35,319 nt of DNA from Actinomycetes bacterium (GTDB lineage Bacteria > Actinomycetota > Thermoleophilia > Gaiellales > Gaiellaceae). Where the stretch lies: NCBI GenBank assembly GCA_025358355.1, contig JANYJX010000002.1, positions 1 to 35,319 on the forward strand, written 5' to 3'. Position numbers and translations under genes: made by a program. The notes below the pieces were generated by a model. It worked only from the letters and a program-made list of their open reading frames with translations. It was not told where the DNA came from and did not search any database. Positions 8,277 to 16,664 of the stretch are shown here, piece after piece (position 1 is the first letter of the stretch; each line of letters begins with the position of its first letter).

Positions 8277-10259
8277 CTAGTCGGCGGTCGCCCCGGACAG
8301 CGCGCCTTCGATCGACTCAACGAGAAGCGTCGCGACATCGACGACGCGGAGCTCCTTCCCGCTCGCACGAACGCCGTCGTCGAGCATCACGGTGCAAAAC
8401 GGGCAGGCGACGGCGAGCGTCTCGGCGCCGGTTTCGGCCGCTTCGCGGACGCGCTCCTCGTTGATCGGTCCGCCCCGCTCCTCCATCCACATGTGCGCGC
8501 CGCCGGCGCCGCAGCAGAACGTCTGCTTGCCGCTGCGCGCCATTTCCAAGGGCCGTCCGACAGCGGCGACAAGCTCGCGCGGGTCGGAGCGCACGTCGTT
8601 GTGACGCGCCAAGTAGCAGGAGTCGTGGTAGGTGATCGTCCTGTCGCTGACCGCCGGCTGGAGCCGGCCGTTGCGGACGAGATCGGCCAGCAGCTCGGTG
8701 TGGTGCATCACCTCGTAGCTCCCGCCGAAATCGGGGTACTCGTTCGCGAGCGTGTTGAAGCAGTGCGGGCAGCTCGCGACGATCTTCGTCACGCCGGCCT
8801 CGTTCAGCGTCGTCACGTTCTGCTCCGCGAACGACTGGAAGACGTACTCGTTGCCCATCCGCCGGGCCGGATCGCCGGTACACGACTCGCGCGGACCGAG
8901 GATCGCGAAGTCGACTCCCGCGGCTCGCAAGAGCTTCGCGGTCGACTCCGCCGCGATCCGCGCGCGCTCGTCGAACGACGCCGCGCAGCCGACCCAGTAA
9001 AGGACTTCCGGCGCGGGATCACCCGGCTCGAGAACGCGAACGCCGAGCTCATCCGCCCATGCGGCGCGATCTACCTGCGGCTTCCCCCACGGGTTCGCCG
9101 CGCGCTCGATGTCGCGCAGCATCGGCTCGGCCTCAGCGGGGAACTTCGAGTCGACCATCACGAGCTGGCGGCGCAGATCGATGATGTGATCGACGTGCTC
9201 GATCGAGACCGGGCACGCCTCGACGCACGCGCCGCACGTCACGCAGTCCCAGATCATCTCCTCGGGGACGCCGTTGCCGACGATCGGCGACAGCTCGCCA
9301 CCCGCAAGCGCCTGCGCCCCCTCGGCGAAGAGCTGGTCGCGCACACCCATGATCAGCAGCTTGGGCGAGAGGATCTTGCCGGTCGCGTGCGCCGGGCAGA
9401 CATCCTGACAGCGGCCGCATTCGGTGCACGAGTACGCATCAACCATCTGCTTCCAGGTGAGATCGGCGACGGTCGCGGTGCCGAACCTGATGTCGGCGTC
9501 GTTCTCAGCGTCGAAGCGCAGCGGTTCGAGCCGGCCCCGTGCCCGGGTGCGACCGAACCAGACGTTGATCGCGGCGGTTGCGATGTGCAGGTGCTTCGAG
9601 TGCGGCAGGTACGCGAGGAAGCTGAGGACGATTGCGACGTGCGCCCACACGAAGATGCGCTCGAAGACACGCGCAGCGTCGCCCGCACCGAACAGGTTCG
9701 AGAGCGCGTGCGACACAGGCGACCAGCCCGCCGGCCACTCGTTCAGCCCGGTCGCGATACGCGAGGCGTGCCAGAGCAGCAGCGTGACAACGATGCCCGC
9801 GATCAGCCCGAGGATCAGGTACGCCTCGCCGACGTGACTGCCTGCGAAACGCTTGGGCCGCTGCACGGTGCGGATCGCGACGGCGGCGATGACTCCCGCG
9901 AGGACGAGCACCGCAAACAGATCGACGAACGAGGCAAACCAACCTTGCGCGCCGAGCCACGGCAGCGTCGAGTCGCGATCGACCGCTCCGATCAATGCGA
10001 TCACGATCGTCGGGAACAGCACGAGGAAGCCCCAGAAGATGAACGCGTGCATCAGCCCTGGAATGAGCCGCTGGAAGAGCTTGCGCTGACCCAGCACGAT
10101 CTCGGCCTCAGCACGCACGCGGCGCGGGATGTCGCCGCCGCGGTCGACCGGCTTGCCTAGCTGGACGAGGCGCCAGAGGAAGAGGACTCGCCTCGCGAAC
10201 AGCGCGACAGCAACAGCGACGAGCGCCGCGAGGACGACCGCGCCCGCCAAGACGTTCAC
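8277..10259 (-). CDS. etfD: Membrane-bound Fe-S ETF:quinone oxidoreductase, EtfD type
   Basis: A 660-residue fusion. The N-terminal part (about 1-235) has five to six transmembrane helices with histidines, resembling the NarI cytochrome b fold. Two [4Fe-4S] motifs follow: C278/C281/C284/C288 and C339/C342/C345/C349. Two cysteine-rich CCG-type domains come next, with C425, C460, SCPHC (497/500), then C548, FCCGAGG (582-583) and C619/C622. This architecture is that of M. tuberculosis EtfD and related DUF224 proteins that oxidise ETF and reduce menaquinone. It directly follows etfA with a GTGA overlap (GTG start 10257-10259), so ETF is the obvious electron donor. A heterodisulfide-reductase-like role is the less likely alternative. 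Confidence 0.88.
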   Translation of the reverse strand: MNVLAGAVVLAALVAVAVALFARRVLFLWRLVQLGKPVDRGGDIPRRVRAEAEIVLGQRKLFQRLIPGLMHAFIFWGFLVLFPTIVIALIGAVDRDSTLPWLGAQGWFASFVDLFAVLVLAGVIAAVAIRTVQRPKRFAGSHVGEAYLILGLIAGIVVTLLLWHASRIATGLNEWPAGWSPVSHALSNLFGAGDAARVFERIFVWAHVAIVLSFLAYLPHSKHLHIATAAINVWFGRTRARGRLEPLRFDAENDADIRFGTATVADLTWKQMVDAYSCTECGRCQDVCPAHATGKILSPKLLIMGVRDQLFAEGAQALAGGELSPIVGNGVPEEMIWDCVTCGACVEACPVSIEHVDHIIDLRRQLVMVDSKFPAEAEPMLRDIERAANPWGKPQVDRAAWADELGVRVLEPGDPAPEVLYWVGCAASFDERARIAAESTAKLLRAAGVDFAILGPRESCTGDPARRMGNEYVFQSFAEQNVTTLNEAGVTKIVASCPHCFNTLANEYPDFGGSYEVMHHTELLADLVRNGRLQPAVSDRTITYHDSCYLARHNDVRSDPRELVAAVGRPLEMARSGKQTFCCGAGGAHMWMEERGGPINEERVREAAETGAETLAVACPFCTVMLDDGVRASGKELRVVDVATLLVESIEGALSGATAD

Positions 10260-11215
10260 GCGCCCTTCACCCTCCGGATCTCGGCAGAAATCGCCGGCAC
10301 GACCTCGCGCAGGTCGCCGATCACGCCGTAGTCGGCGCTCGCGAAGATCGGCGCATCGGGGTCGGTGTTGATCGCGAGGATCTTCTTCGCGCCCTTGCAG
10401 CCCGCCATGTGCTGCGTCGCACCACTGATGCCGGACGCGATGTAGATCTCCGGCGCGATCTTCGTTCCCGTCTGGCCGACCTGATCGGTGTGCGGTCGCC
10501 AGCCGGACATCGTCACTGCCCGCGAGCAGCCGACGGCGCCGCCGAGCAGAGCCGCGAGCTCCTCGATGATCCCGAAGCCCTCGGCCGAGCCGGCGCCACG
10601 ACCTGCGGAAACAACGATCTTCGCGTCGGCGAGCGAGACGCCATCCGCTGCCGCCTCGACACGATCGGTGACACGCACAGCGAGATCCGCTGGCAAGAGA
10701 TCAGGTGTGAATCGCTCGACGGCAGGCTCTCCGACGGGAGCTTTCTCGATGGCAACCGCGTGCGGCTGCACCGTGAGGAGCACGACATCGGAGTGAACCG
10801 TCGCTTCTTCGAGCAGGCTGCCACCCCAGCGGATCCGCGTCACCTCGTCGCCGCTCGCGCTGATGCAATTCGCCGCTAGAGGCAGATCGAGCATGGCCGC
10901 GACATGCGCCATCACCTCGTTGCCAAGTTCGCTGCCGGCGGCTACGACGACCGAAGGAGCGAGCCGCTGGATCGTCTCCACAACGCTCCGAGCGACGGCC
11001 GCGGGAGCGTACGAGCCGAATGCGTCGTGCTCGGCGAGATGCACCGTGCCGACTCCGAGCTCGCCCAACCCGCGTGGCGCGAGCCCGACCGCGAGCGCGT
11101 GCACCGGCTCGCCGGGCGCCCCATCGACTGCATAGCCGCGCGCAAACGTCAGCGCCTGCAGGGATGGTTCGGTCGGCTCGCCGTCCACGTGCTCGATCAC
11201 CACGAGCACCGCCAT
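10256..11215 (-). CDS. etfA: Electron transfer flavoprotein alpha subunit (copy 1)
   Basis: FAD-carrying subunit of 319 residues. The C-terminal FAD domain is intact: SAGRGAGSAEGF, then DQVGQTGTKIAPEIYIASG, ISGATQHMAGCKGA and AINTDPDAPIF. It would take electrons from a dehydrogenase and hand them to the EtfD-like protein encoded immediately downstream. ATG (11213-11215) shares a base with the etfB stop. It differs clearly from the second copy at 24935-25879, so the pair is not a recent duplication. Confidence 0.95.
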   Translation of the reverse strand: MAVLVVIEHVDGEPTEPSLQALTFARGYAVDGAPGEPVHALAVGLAPRGLGELGVGTVHLAEHDAFGSYAPAAVARSVVETIQRLAPSVVVAAGSELGNEVMAHVAAMLDLPLAANCISASGDEVTRIRWGGSLLEEATVHSDVVLLTVQPHAVAIEKAPVGEPAVERFTPDLLPADLAVRVTDRVEAAADGVSLADAKIVVSAGRGAGSAEGFGIIEELAALLGGAVGCSRAVTMSGWRPHTDQVGQTGTKIAPEIYIASGISGATQHMAGCKGAKKILAINTDPDAPIFASADYGVIGDLREVVPAISAEIRRVKGA

Positions 11216-11970
11216 CAGAGAAGGCCGATCTGCTGCAGAATCTCGACGACGCGAGGTGCTGCATCGGGTCCGTGACCGAGAATCTCGGCCTGCTTGCCCT
11301 GACCCGCGGGAACGACGAGCCGGCGGCGCGCGAGCCGCGACTCGCGGCGAGGGGGCGTCGACGCAGCGACGGGCTTCGACTTCGCGCGCATCCGACCCGG
11401 CACCGATGGATACCGCGGCAGATTCAGCCCTTCGAGGACTGAGACGACCGCAGGCAGCGGCACCTCGTAGACGTCGCGACCGCCGTTCGACTCGCGCTCG
11501 CAGCGCACCTGGCCGTCCGCGACCGAGATCCCTTTGATCCCCGAGACGACAGGCAGCCCGAGCGCGTAGGCGACGCGAATCGCGACCTGGTAGTTCCCGG
11601 CGTCCGCGGACTCGTTCCCGAACAGGATCAGGTCGAACGCCGTGCCGTCAGCGTGGATCGCCGCGGCGATCGCCGCGGCTGTCGCTTGCGGATCCCACTC
11701 CTCACCGTCCGTGACGAGATGAATAGCCCGCGCAGCGCCGATCGCCATGCAGTCGCGGAGCTGCTCCTCGGCTTCCGCCGGCCCAAGCGTGAGCACGACC
11801 GACTCGCCGCCGTGCGCCTCGACGAGCCGCACCGCCTCCTCGATGCCGCACTCCTCGTGCGGGCTGATCGTGAAGCCAAGATGCCGCGTCTCGATCGCTT
11901 GCTCGTCTGCGGTCAGAACGATGGTGCCTCCCGTCATCGGAACGCGCTTCACGCAGGTCAGGATGTTCAC
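11215..11970 (-). CDS. etfB: Electron transfer flavoprotein beta subunit (copy 1)
   Basis: AMP-binding partner of EtfA, 251 residues. It begins VNILTCVKRVP and has the ETF-beta signature region LILFGNESADAGNYQVA (about 114-130), followed by LPAVVSVLEGLNLPRYPS. The start is GTG at 11968-11970, overlapping the stop of the dehydrogenase gene (GTGA). The long open frame upstream of this GTG is only a shadow of the dehydrogenase. The overlap suggests coupled expression with the electron donor. Confidence 0.95.
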   Translation of the reverse strand: MNILTCVKRVPMTGGTIVLTADEQAIETRHLGFTISPHEECGIEEAVRLVEAHGGESVVLTLGPAEAEEQLRDCMAIGAARAIHLVTDGEEWDPQATAAAIAAAIHADGTAFDLILFGNESADAGNYQVAIRVAYALGLPVVSGIKGISVADGQVRCERESNGGRDVYEVPLPAVVSVLEGLNLPRYPSVPGRMRAKSKPVAASTPPRRESRLARRRLVVPAGQGKQAEILGHGPDAAPRVVEILQQIGLL

Positions 11971-14483
11971 GAGCGGATTCTCGTGTTCTCCGGGTCGAAG
12001 ATCGGCCGCGGCCCGACGACATCGACAGTGACCGGGAAATGCTCGGTCATGTACTCGACCGCGAGCTCCTGCGAGCCCTCGACTGCGTGCTCGGGCGGCA
12101 GATACGCCATCAGGATGTACTTGCCGAGCGATGGCCCGGCCCCAGCGCTCGTCACGTATGAGCGGCGCCCCTTGCTGTCGGTGAGCGGCTTTCCGTCGCG
12201 GAGCGTGATCGGCTCGCGACCCAGCGGGAAGCGCTTGACGCCGCTCGCCGAGGTGTGATCGTCGACGGTGAGCGTGCAGAGAATCGCGGCTGGCTCTTCC
12301 TCGCGGTGGCGCAGGTGCGCGTCCTTGCCGACGAAGTCCTGTTCCTTCACCTTTGGGCGCTGCATCCCCGCCTCGATCACCGTGTACTCGCTCTCGAGCT
12401 CCGCCGCGTAGGCCCGGTAGGACTTCTCGAGCCGCCCGGTTGTGCCGTAGACGCCGATCCCGCAGGCGGTCAGCTCGTGCGGCCGGCCCGCTTCCCAGAG
12501 GAGATCCCATAGGCGCGCGCCCTGTTCGATCGGCACGTACAGCTCCCAGCCTAGGTCGCCGACGTACGAGATCCGCGACGCGAGCACGAGCTGCGAGCCG
12601 ATCTCGATCGTGCGGCACGTGCCAAACGGGAAGCCCTCGTTCGAGACATCGTCGGAGGTCACGGAGGCGAGAATGTCGCGCGCACGCGGGCCCCAGACGC
12701 CAATCGTCGTCCACGCCGTCGTCACATCGACGAGACTCGCCGAGCCGTCCTCGGGAAGCAGATCGGCGAACAGCTTGCGGTCGGCCATCCCGTGCGCGCC
12801 GCCCGTGACGATGCGGAACGAGTCGTCGCCGAGCCGCATGATCGTCAGGTCGGACTTGAAGCCGCCGAGCGATCCGAGCACCGGCGTGTAGACGACGCGC
12901 CCGACCGCAACGTCGACCTGCGCGAGCACCGCGCGCTGCAATGCGTCGAGCGCTCTGGCGCCGTTCACATCGAAGATCGCGAACGCCGAGAGATCGAAGA
13001 TCCCCGCGTGCTCGCGCATCGCAAGATGCTCCGCGTTGATGATCGGCGACCACCAGCGCGCGTCCCATTCCGCCTCGCGCGCGGCCACGCCGTAGCGCTC
13101 GACGAGCGGCGCGTTCGCCTCGTACCACTGCGGCCGCTCCCAACCGGCTGCCTCGTAGAACACGGCACCGAGCTCCTTCTGCCGCTCGTGCATCGGCGAG
13201 AGTCGGAGGTTGCGATCGCTCGCCCACTGCTCCACCGGATGGACGATTCCGTACGTCTTCGGGAACGCCTCGAACGTCCTTGCCCGCACATGCGAGCGCG
13301 TTTGCTGATGCGCGTGAAAGCGGCTGACGTCGGACGAGTGGAGATCGATGTGCGATTCGCCGTGCACCATCCACTCCGCGACCGACTTGCCGACGCCCGG
13401 CCCCTCCTTGACCCACACCGCCGCGGCCGACCAGAGTCCCTTCACCTCGGGCGTCTCGCCGAGAATCGGCATCCCGTCGGGCGTCAGCGAGATCAGGCCG
13501 TTGATCGCGTACTTCACGCCGACCGACTCGTCGCCGACGATCTCCGGCATCAGGTCGAGCGCGTCCGCGAGCTGTGGGTCAAAATCCGTCTGCGTGAATG
13601 GGAACTCCGTCGGCGACAACGCCGCTGCCTCGATCGTCGGAATGTCCTCCGGATCGTGCTGGATAGAGCGATGCGCGTACGAGCCGACCTCGAGGCCGAT
13701 CCCGTCCTGGCGCTCGTACATGAAGACGTCCATGTCGCGGACGATCGGGTACTCGATCGCCTTGCTCGCCTTCGCGAAGCGCGGCACCGGCCCGATGTCG
13801 ATCATCTGATGCACCATCGGGACGAGAGGGATGCGCGCACCGGCCATCGCGGCGAGTAGCGGGCTCCACACGCCGCACGCGATCACGACGGTCTCGGCCT
13901 CGATGTCGCCGCGCGAGGTGCGAACGCGCCGGACGCGACCGTGCTCGACATCGATCCCCGCCACTTGCGTGCTTGCGAAAACCGTCAGCGCGCCCGATTC
14001 GACCGCGGCCTCGCGCATGATCGTTCCGGCGCGCAGCGAGTCGACGACCGAAACGGTCGGGCAGTAGAAGCCGCCGAGCAGGATCGACTCGTCGATGAAC
14101 GGCACGAGCTCCTTGATCTCCGCTGGCGTGACGAGCCGCGCCGAGTCGACACCCCACGCCTTGGCCGACGCCATCCGCCGCCGCAGCTCCTCCATCCGCT
14201 CCTCGGTGCGCGCAACCTCGATCCCGCCGCACTCGGTGTTGACACCGAGCGCGATGTACTGGCGCTGCGACTCGAGCGTCAGCACCGTCATCTCCTTCGA
14301 GTGGTCGACGGGGAAGATGAAGTTCGAGGCGTGGCCGGTCGAGCCACCCGGGTTCGGAAGCGGGCCTTTGTCGATCAGGACGACGTCGGTCCAGCCCTGC
14401 TGCGTGAGGTGATACGCCAGGCTATTGCCGACGATGCCGCAGCCGATCACGACCGCCTTCGCGCCGCCCGGAAATGTGCTCAT
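11967..14483 (-). CDS. Dimethylglycine/sarcosine dehydrogenase-like flavoprotein with GcvT folate domain
   Basis: An 838-residue two-part enzyme. The N-terminal DAO-type FAD domain (about 9-370) has VVIGCGIVGN (11-20); NPGGSTGHAS puts H51 at the place where DMGDH and sarcosine dehydrogenase bind FAD covalently. A short FAO_M linker region (about 375-430) is followed by GCV_T (about 440-715) and its C-terminal barrel (to about 820). D497 in AGIFDLS corresponds to the folate-site aspartate. Family chemistry: oxidative N-demethylation, with the one-carbon unit captured by THF and electrons leaving through ETF. ATG 14481-14483 has a perfect GAGGAGG site; an in-frame extension upstream lacks one. 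The exact substrate (dimethylglycine, sarcosine or another N-methyl amine) cannot be read from the sequence. Confidence 0.9.
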   Translation of the reverse strand: MSTFPGGAKAVVIGCGIVGNSLAYHLTQQGWTDVVLIDKGPLPNPGGSTGHASNFIFPVDHSKEMTVLTLESQRQYIALGVNTECGGIEVARTEERMEELRRRMASAKAWGVDSARLVTPAEIKELVPFIDESILLGGFYCPTVSVVDSLRAGTIMREAAVESGALTVFASTQVAGIDVEHGRVRRVRTSRGDIEAETVVIACGVWSPLLAAMAGARIPLVPMVHQMIDIGPVPRFAKASKAIEYPIVRDMDVFMYERQDGIGLEVGSYAHRSIQHDPEDIPTIEAAALSPTEFPFTQTDFDPQLADALDLMPEIVGDESVGVKYAINGLISLTPDGMPILGETPEVKGLWSAAAVWVKEGPGVGKSVAEWMVHGESHIDLHSSDVSRFHAHQQTRSHVRARTFEAFPKTYGIVHPVEQWASDRNLRLSPMHERQKELGAVFYEAAGWERPQWYEANAPLVERYGVAAREAEWDARWWSPIINAEHLAMREHAGIFDLSAFAIFDVNGARALDALQRAVLAQVDVAVGRVVYTPVLGSLGGFKSDLTIMRLGDDSFRIVTGGAHGMADRKLFADLLPEDGSASLVDVTTAWTTIGVWGPRARDILASVTSDDVSNEGFPFGTCRTIEIGSQLVLASRISYVGDLGWELYVPIEQGARLWDLLWEAGRPHELTACGIGVYGTTGRLEKSYRAYAAELESEYTVIEAGMQRPKVKEQDFVGKDAHLRHREEEPAAILCTLTVDDHTSASGVKRFPLGREPITLRDGKPLTDSKGRRSYVTSAGAGPSLGKYILMAYLPPEHAVEGSQELAVEYMTEHFPVTVDVVGPRPIFDPENTRIRS

Positions 14484-14517
14484 ACAGCCTCCTCGACGTG
14501 GCTCAGTGTGTGTTCTC

Positions 14518-15090
14518 TCATAGCGCAGCTCGGATCGCGCTCTCGAACCGCGCGACGTGGTCACGCATGGTCTGCTCCGCCCTATCGCCGTCGCGGTCGC
14601 GAATCGCTTCGAGCAGCGAGCGATGCTCCTGCACGGCGTCTTCCAGACTGACCCGATCGAGCGCGACGAACCAGATCCTCAGCGTTAGCACGTAGTACTC
14701 GCTGAGCGTCGCCTCGAGGAACGGGTTGTGCGCACAGCGATAGACATGCCGGTGGATGCGCTGGTCGAGCTCGATCAGGGTTCGCTCGTCGTGCTCGCCG
14801 GCTGCGTGCTCGAGCTCTTCGAGCAGCGTCGCGGCCTCGTCGCATTCCGCAGCCGTTGCGCGTTCGGCGGCGAGCCGGCCGGCAAACGCCTCGAGCGAGC
14901 CGCGCGCTTCTGACAGCGCGCCAAGATCGCCGACATCGACGCGCGAGATGAAAATTCCCTGGCGCGGGTAGACATCGACCAAGCGCTCCTGCGCCAGCCG
15001 CCGTAGGGCTTCGCGCACCGGCGTGCGGCCCAGACCGAGCCGTGTCATCAACTCCGGCTCGCGTACGAGCGAGCCCGGCTCGAGCTCCAA
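14518..15090 (-). CDS. GntR-family (FCD domain) transcriptional regulator
   Basis: Winged helix-turn-helix with the classic GRTPVREALRRLAQE recognition region and an FCD effector domain. FCD-type metal/ligand residues are visible in ELDQRIHRHVYRCAHNPF and VQEHRSLLEAI. The coordinates use the first legal start, TTG at 15088-15090. However, convincing GntR homology (YFRLRDLIVSLELEPGS) extends about 10 codons further upstream in the same frame, where no ATG, GTG or TTG exists before an in-frame stop next to the tsaC end; a CTG lies at 15166-15168. It lies 34 nt ahead of the dehydrogenase gene and is the natural candidate to control the dehydrogenase/ETF module. Confidence 0.85.
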   Translation of the reverse strand: MELEPGSLVREPELMTRLGLGRTPVREALRRLAQERLVDVYPRQGIFISRVDVGDLGALSEARGSLEAFAGRLAAERATAAECDEAATLLEELEHAAGEHDERTLIELDQRIHRHVYRCAHNPFLEATLSEYYVLTLRIWFVALDRVSLEDAVQEHRSLLEAIRDRDGDRAEQTMRDHVARFESAIRAAL

Positions 15091-15187
15091 CGAGACGATC
15101 AGATCACGGAGCCGAAAGTACGCCTGATCGCTGAGTGAGCGGGCGTTTGCCGCCTCGGGCTGGTGCAGTCGAAGTGTCGATGCGCTT

Positions 15188-15220
15188 GATATATCGAGAA
15201 TATATAGACGTTGCCAACGT
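15188..15220 (-). promoter_or_regulatory. Candidate promoter and operator of the GntR-DMGDH-ETF operon
   Basis: On the minus strand TTGGCA (15212-15217) is followed after 17-18 nt by ATATAT/TATATC (15188-15194), a plausible -35/-10 pair. The -35 box sits inside a perfect palindrome ACGTTG-C-CAACGT (15208-15220, plus strand). A second palindrome GATATATC (15188-15195) covers the -10. Either would suit autoregulation by the adjacent GntR protein. This AT-rich patch is unusual for the window. Confidence 0.5.
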
Positions 15221-15807
15221 CACCGCAAGAGCGCGACGATCGCCAGTGCAGTAGCCGCGTCGCCCGCGCCCTCGCGAACCACGCGTGGCTCCGGGCCGGT
15301 CAGGTCGAGAATCGTGGACGGGATCCCCGGCAGTTCTCCCCCGTCAACGACCGCCGCGGCTGCGGCCCGCAGAGACTCGGGGACATCGTCGAGCCGCCGC
15401 GGCTCAGCGCCACCGGGCAGGTTCGCGCTCGTCGCCACGACTACGCCGACCTGGTCGAGCACGTCGCGGCCCGGTCCCAGAAACGCCGGCACACGCACGC
15501 CGATCGTCGACGGGGCGCTCCCGCAGAGCCAAGCGAACCGCACCGCTGGGTTCGATAGGAGCAGCGTAAACGGGCCGGGTAGCAGCGCTCCTACCATCTG
15601 TGCCGGCAGCTCGGGGACGCATTCGAGCAGCACCTCGACCGACGCGGCGACAAGCGCCGACGGCTGCTGGATATCGCGTCCCTTCAGCGCGTAGAGCGCA
15701 TCCCGACCGGCGGCCCGATATGCGTCGGCGACAAGCCCATAGACCGTGTCCGTCGGCAACACCACCACACGGCCGGCGCGAATCGCGGCAACCGCGTCGC
15801 CGTTCAC
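15220..15807 (-). CDS. tsaC: L-threonylcarbamoyladenylate synthase (TsaC/Sua5/YrdC family)
   Basis: Makes threonylcarbamoyl-AMP for the t6A37 modification of ANN-decoding tRNAs. It has 195 residues, TsaC-sized with no Sua5 C-terminal domain. Conserved blocks: VVLPTDTVYGLVADA near the N terminus, ALKGRDIQQPSALV, LLPGPFTLLL, TIGVRVPAF and VVATSANLPGG. The GTG at 15805-15807 overlaps the hydrolase stop by 4 bp; longer in-frame starts would lie inside the hydrolase. The prfA-prmC-tsaC order is conserved in actinobacteria. Confidence 0.93.
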   Translation of the reverse strand: MNGDAVAAIRAGRVVVLPTDTVYGLVADAYRAAGRDALYALKGRDIQQPSALVAASVEVLLECVPELPAQMVGALLPGPFTLLLSNPAVRFAWLCGSAPSTIGVRVPAFLGPGRDVLDQVGVVVATSANLPGGAEPRRLDDVPESLRAAAAAVVDGGELPGIPSTILDLTGPEPRVVREGAGDAATALAIVALLR

Positions 15808-16664
15808 ACCGTCGTCTCGAGGAATGCCGCGAGCCTCGAGCGGACGCACTCCGGCTCCTCGACCCACGGGAAGTGGCCCGCGCCGGGAACGACCGCGAGC
15901 TCCGACCCCGCGATCCCGGCGGCAATCTCCTCGGCCGAGCCGACGCCTGCCATGTAGTCACCATCACCGGTCAGCACGAGGGTGGGCGCGACGATCCCGC
16001 CGAGCAGTGGGCGCATGTCGAACGTGGGCGCAACCGTCGTGTTGAACGCGTCGAGTGCGTCGAGGTTGAACGGGTCGGCGAACACCATTCCCTGGACGAA
16101 CTCCCTCTCCGCGTCACCGAACCGCGTGAAGTAGAGGCCGAACTCCCGCGCGAGCAGGGCCATCAACTCCACGCGGTCACGGTACTCCCCCGCATCTCTC
16201 GCCCTCCGCGCATCGACCGCGTCCGCAAATGCGGGGTTAGCCGCCTTCTCGACAAGCAGACGCGCCTTCTCGGCCCGCTGCTCGGCGCTGAATCGTGCAA
16301 GCGTGCCGAGCAGGACGAGCCGACCGGTCCGCTCGGGGAACGTCGCCGCGTACACCATGGCCACGAAGCCGCCATGCGAGTGGCCGAGCAGGTTCAGGTG
16401 CTCGACGCCAAGGTGAGCGCGGAGTTCCTCCAGGTCGGCGGCGTAAGCCTCGAGCCGGTAGCCGCCGTCGGCAGGCCGGTCGGAGCCACCCGTACCACGC
16501 GGGTCGAGCCGGATTAACGTGGCGCTCCGCGCGACACCGCCGAGATCACCGAAGTAGCGGCCCGATCCACCCGGCCCGCCCGGATGGCAGACGAGGAGCG
16601 GGCCCGAGCCGGCGCGCTCGTAGGAGAGCGTCCTGCCAGCGGCGGTCGTCAGCGATTCTCTCAC
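15804..16664 (-). CDS. Alpha/beta hydrolase, proline iminopeptidase-like
   Basis: 286 residues of the alpha/beta hydrolase fold, peptidase family S33-like. The oxyanion-hole region is HPGGPGGSG (27-35), the nucleophile S96 sits in GHSHGG, the acid is D234 or D236 in LTGDGD, and the catalytic histidine is H264 in GAGHFPW. GTG start (16662-16664) overlaps the prmC stop. It is an extra gene inside the conserved prmC-tsaC pair, so its link to translation is positional only; the substrate is unknown. Confidence 0.88.
   Translation of the reverse strand: MRESLTTAAGRTLSYERAGSGPLLVCHPGGPGGSGRYFGDLGGVARSATLIRLDPRGTGGSDRPADGGYRLEAYAADLEELRAHLGVEHLNLLGHSHGGFVAMVYAATFPERTGRLVLLGTLARFSAEQRAEKARLLVEKAANPAFADAVDARRARDAGEYRDRVELMALLAREFGLYFTRFGDAEREFVQGMVFADPFNLDALDAFNTTVAPTFDMRPLLGGIVAPTLVLTGDGDYMAGVGSAEEIAAGIAGSELAVVPGAGHFPWVEEPECVRSRLAAFLETTV

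Noticed and set aside
8082-10160. Long plus-strand open frame (692 codons) across the EtfD gene
   Set aside because: Antisense shadow with low-complexity R/D/E composition; EtfD on the minus strand has all the cysteine motifs.
11971-13416. Open frame continuing upstream of etfB through the dehydrogenase in another frame
   Set aside because: No homology; etfB homology begins at the GTG at 11970, which overlaps the dehydrogenase stop. It is not a fusion protein.
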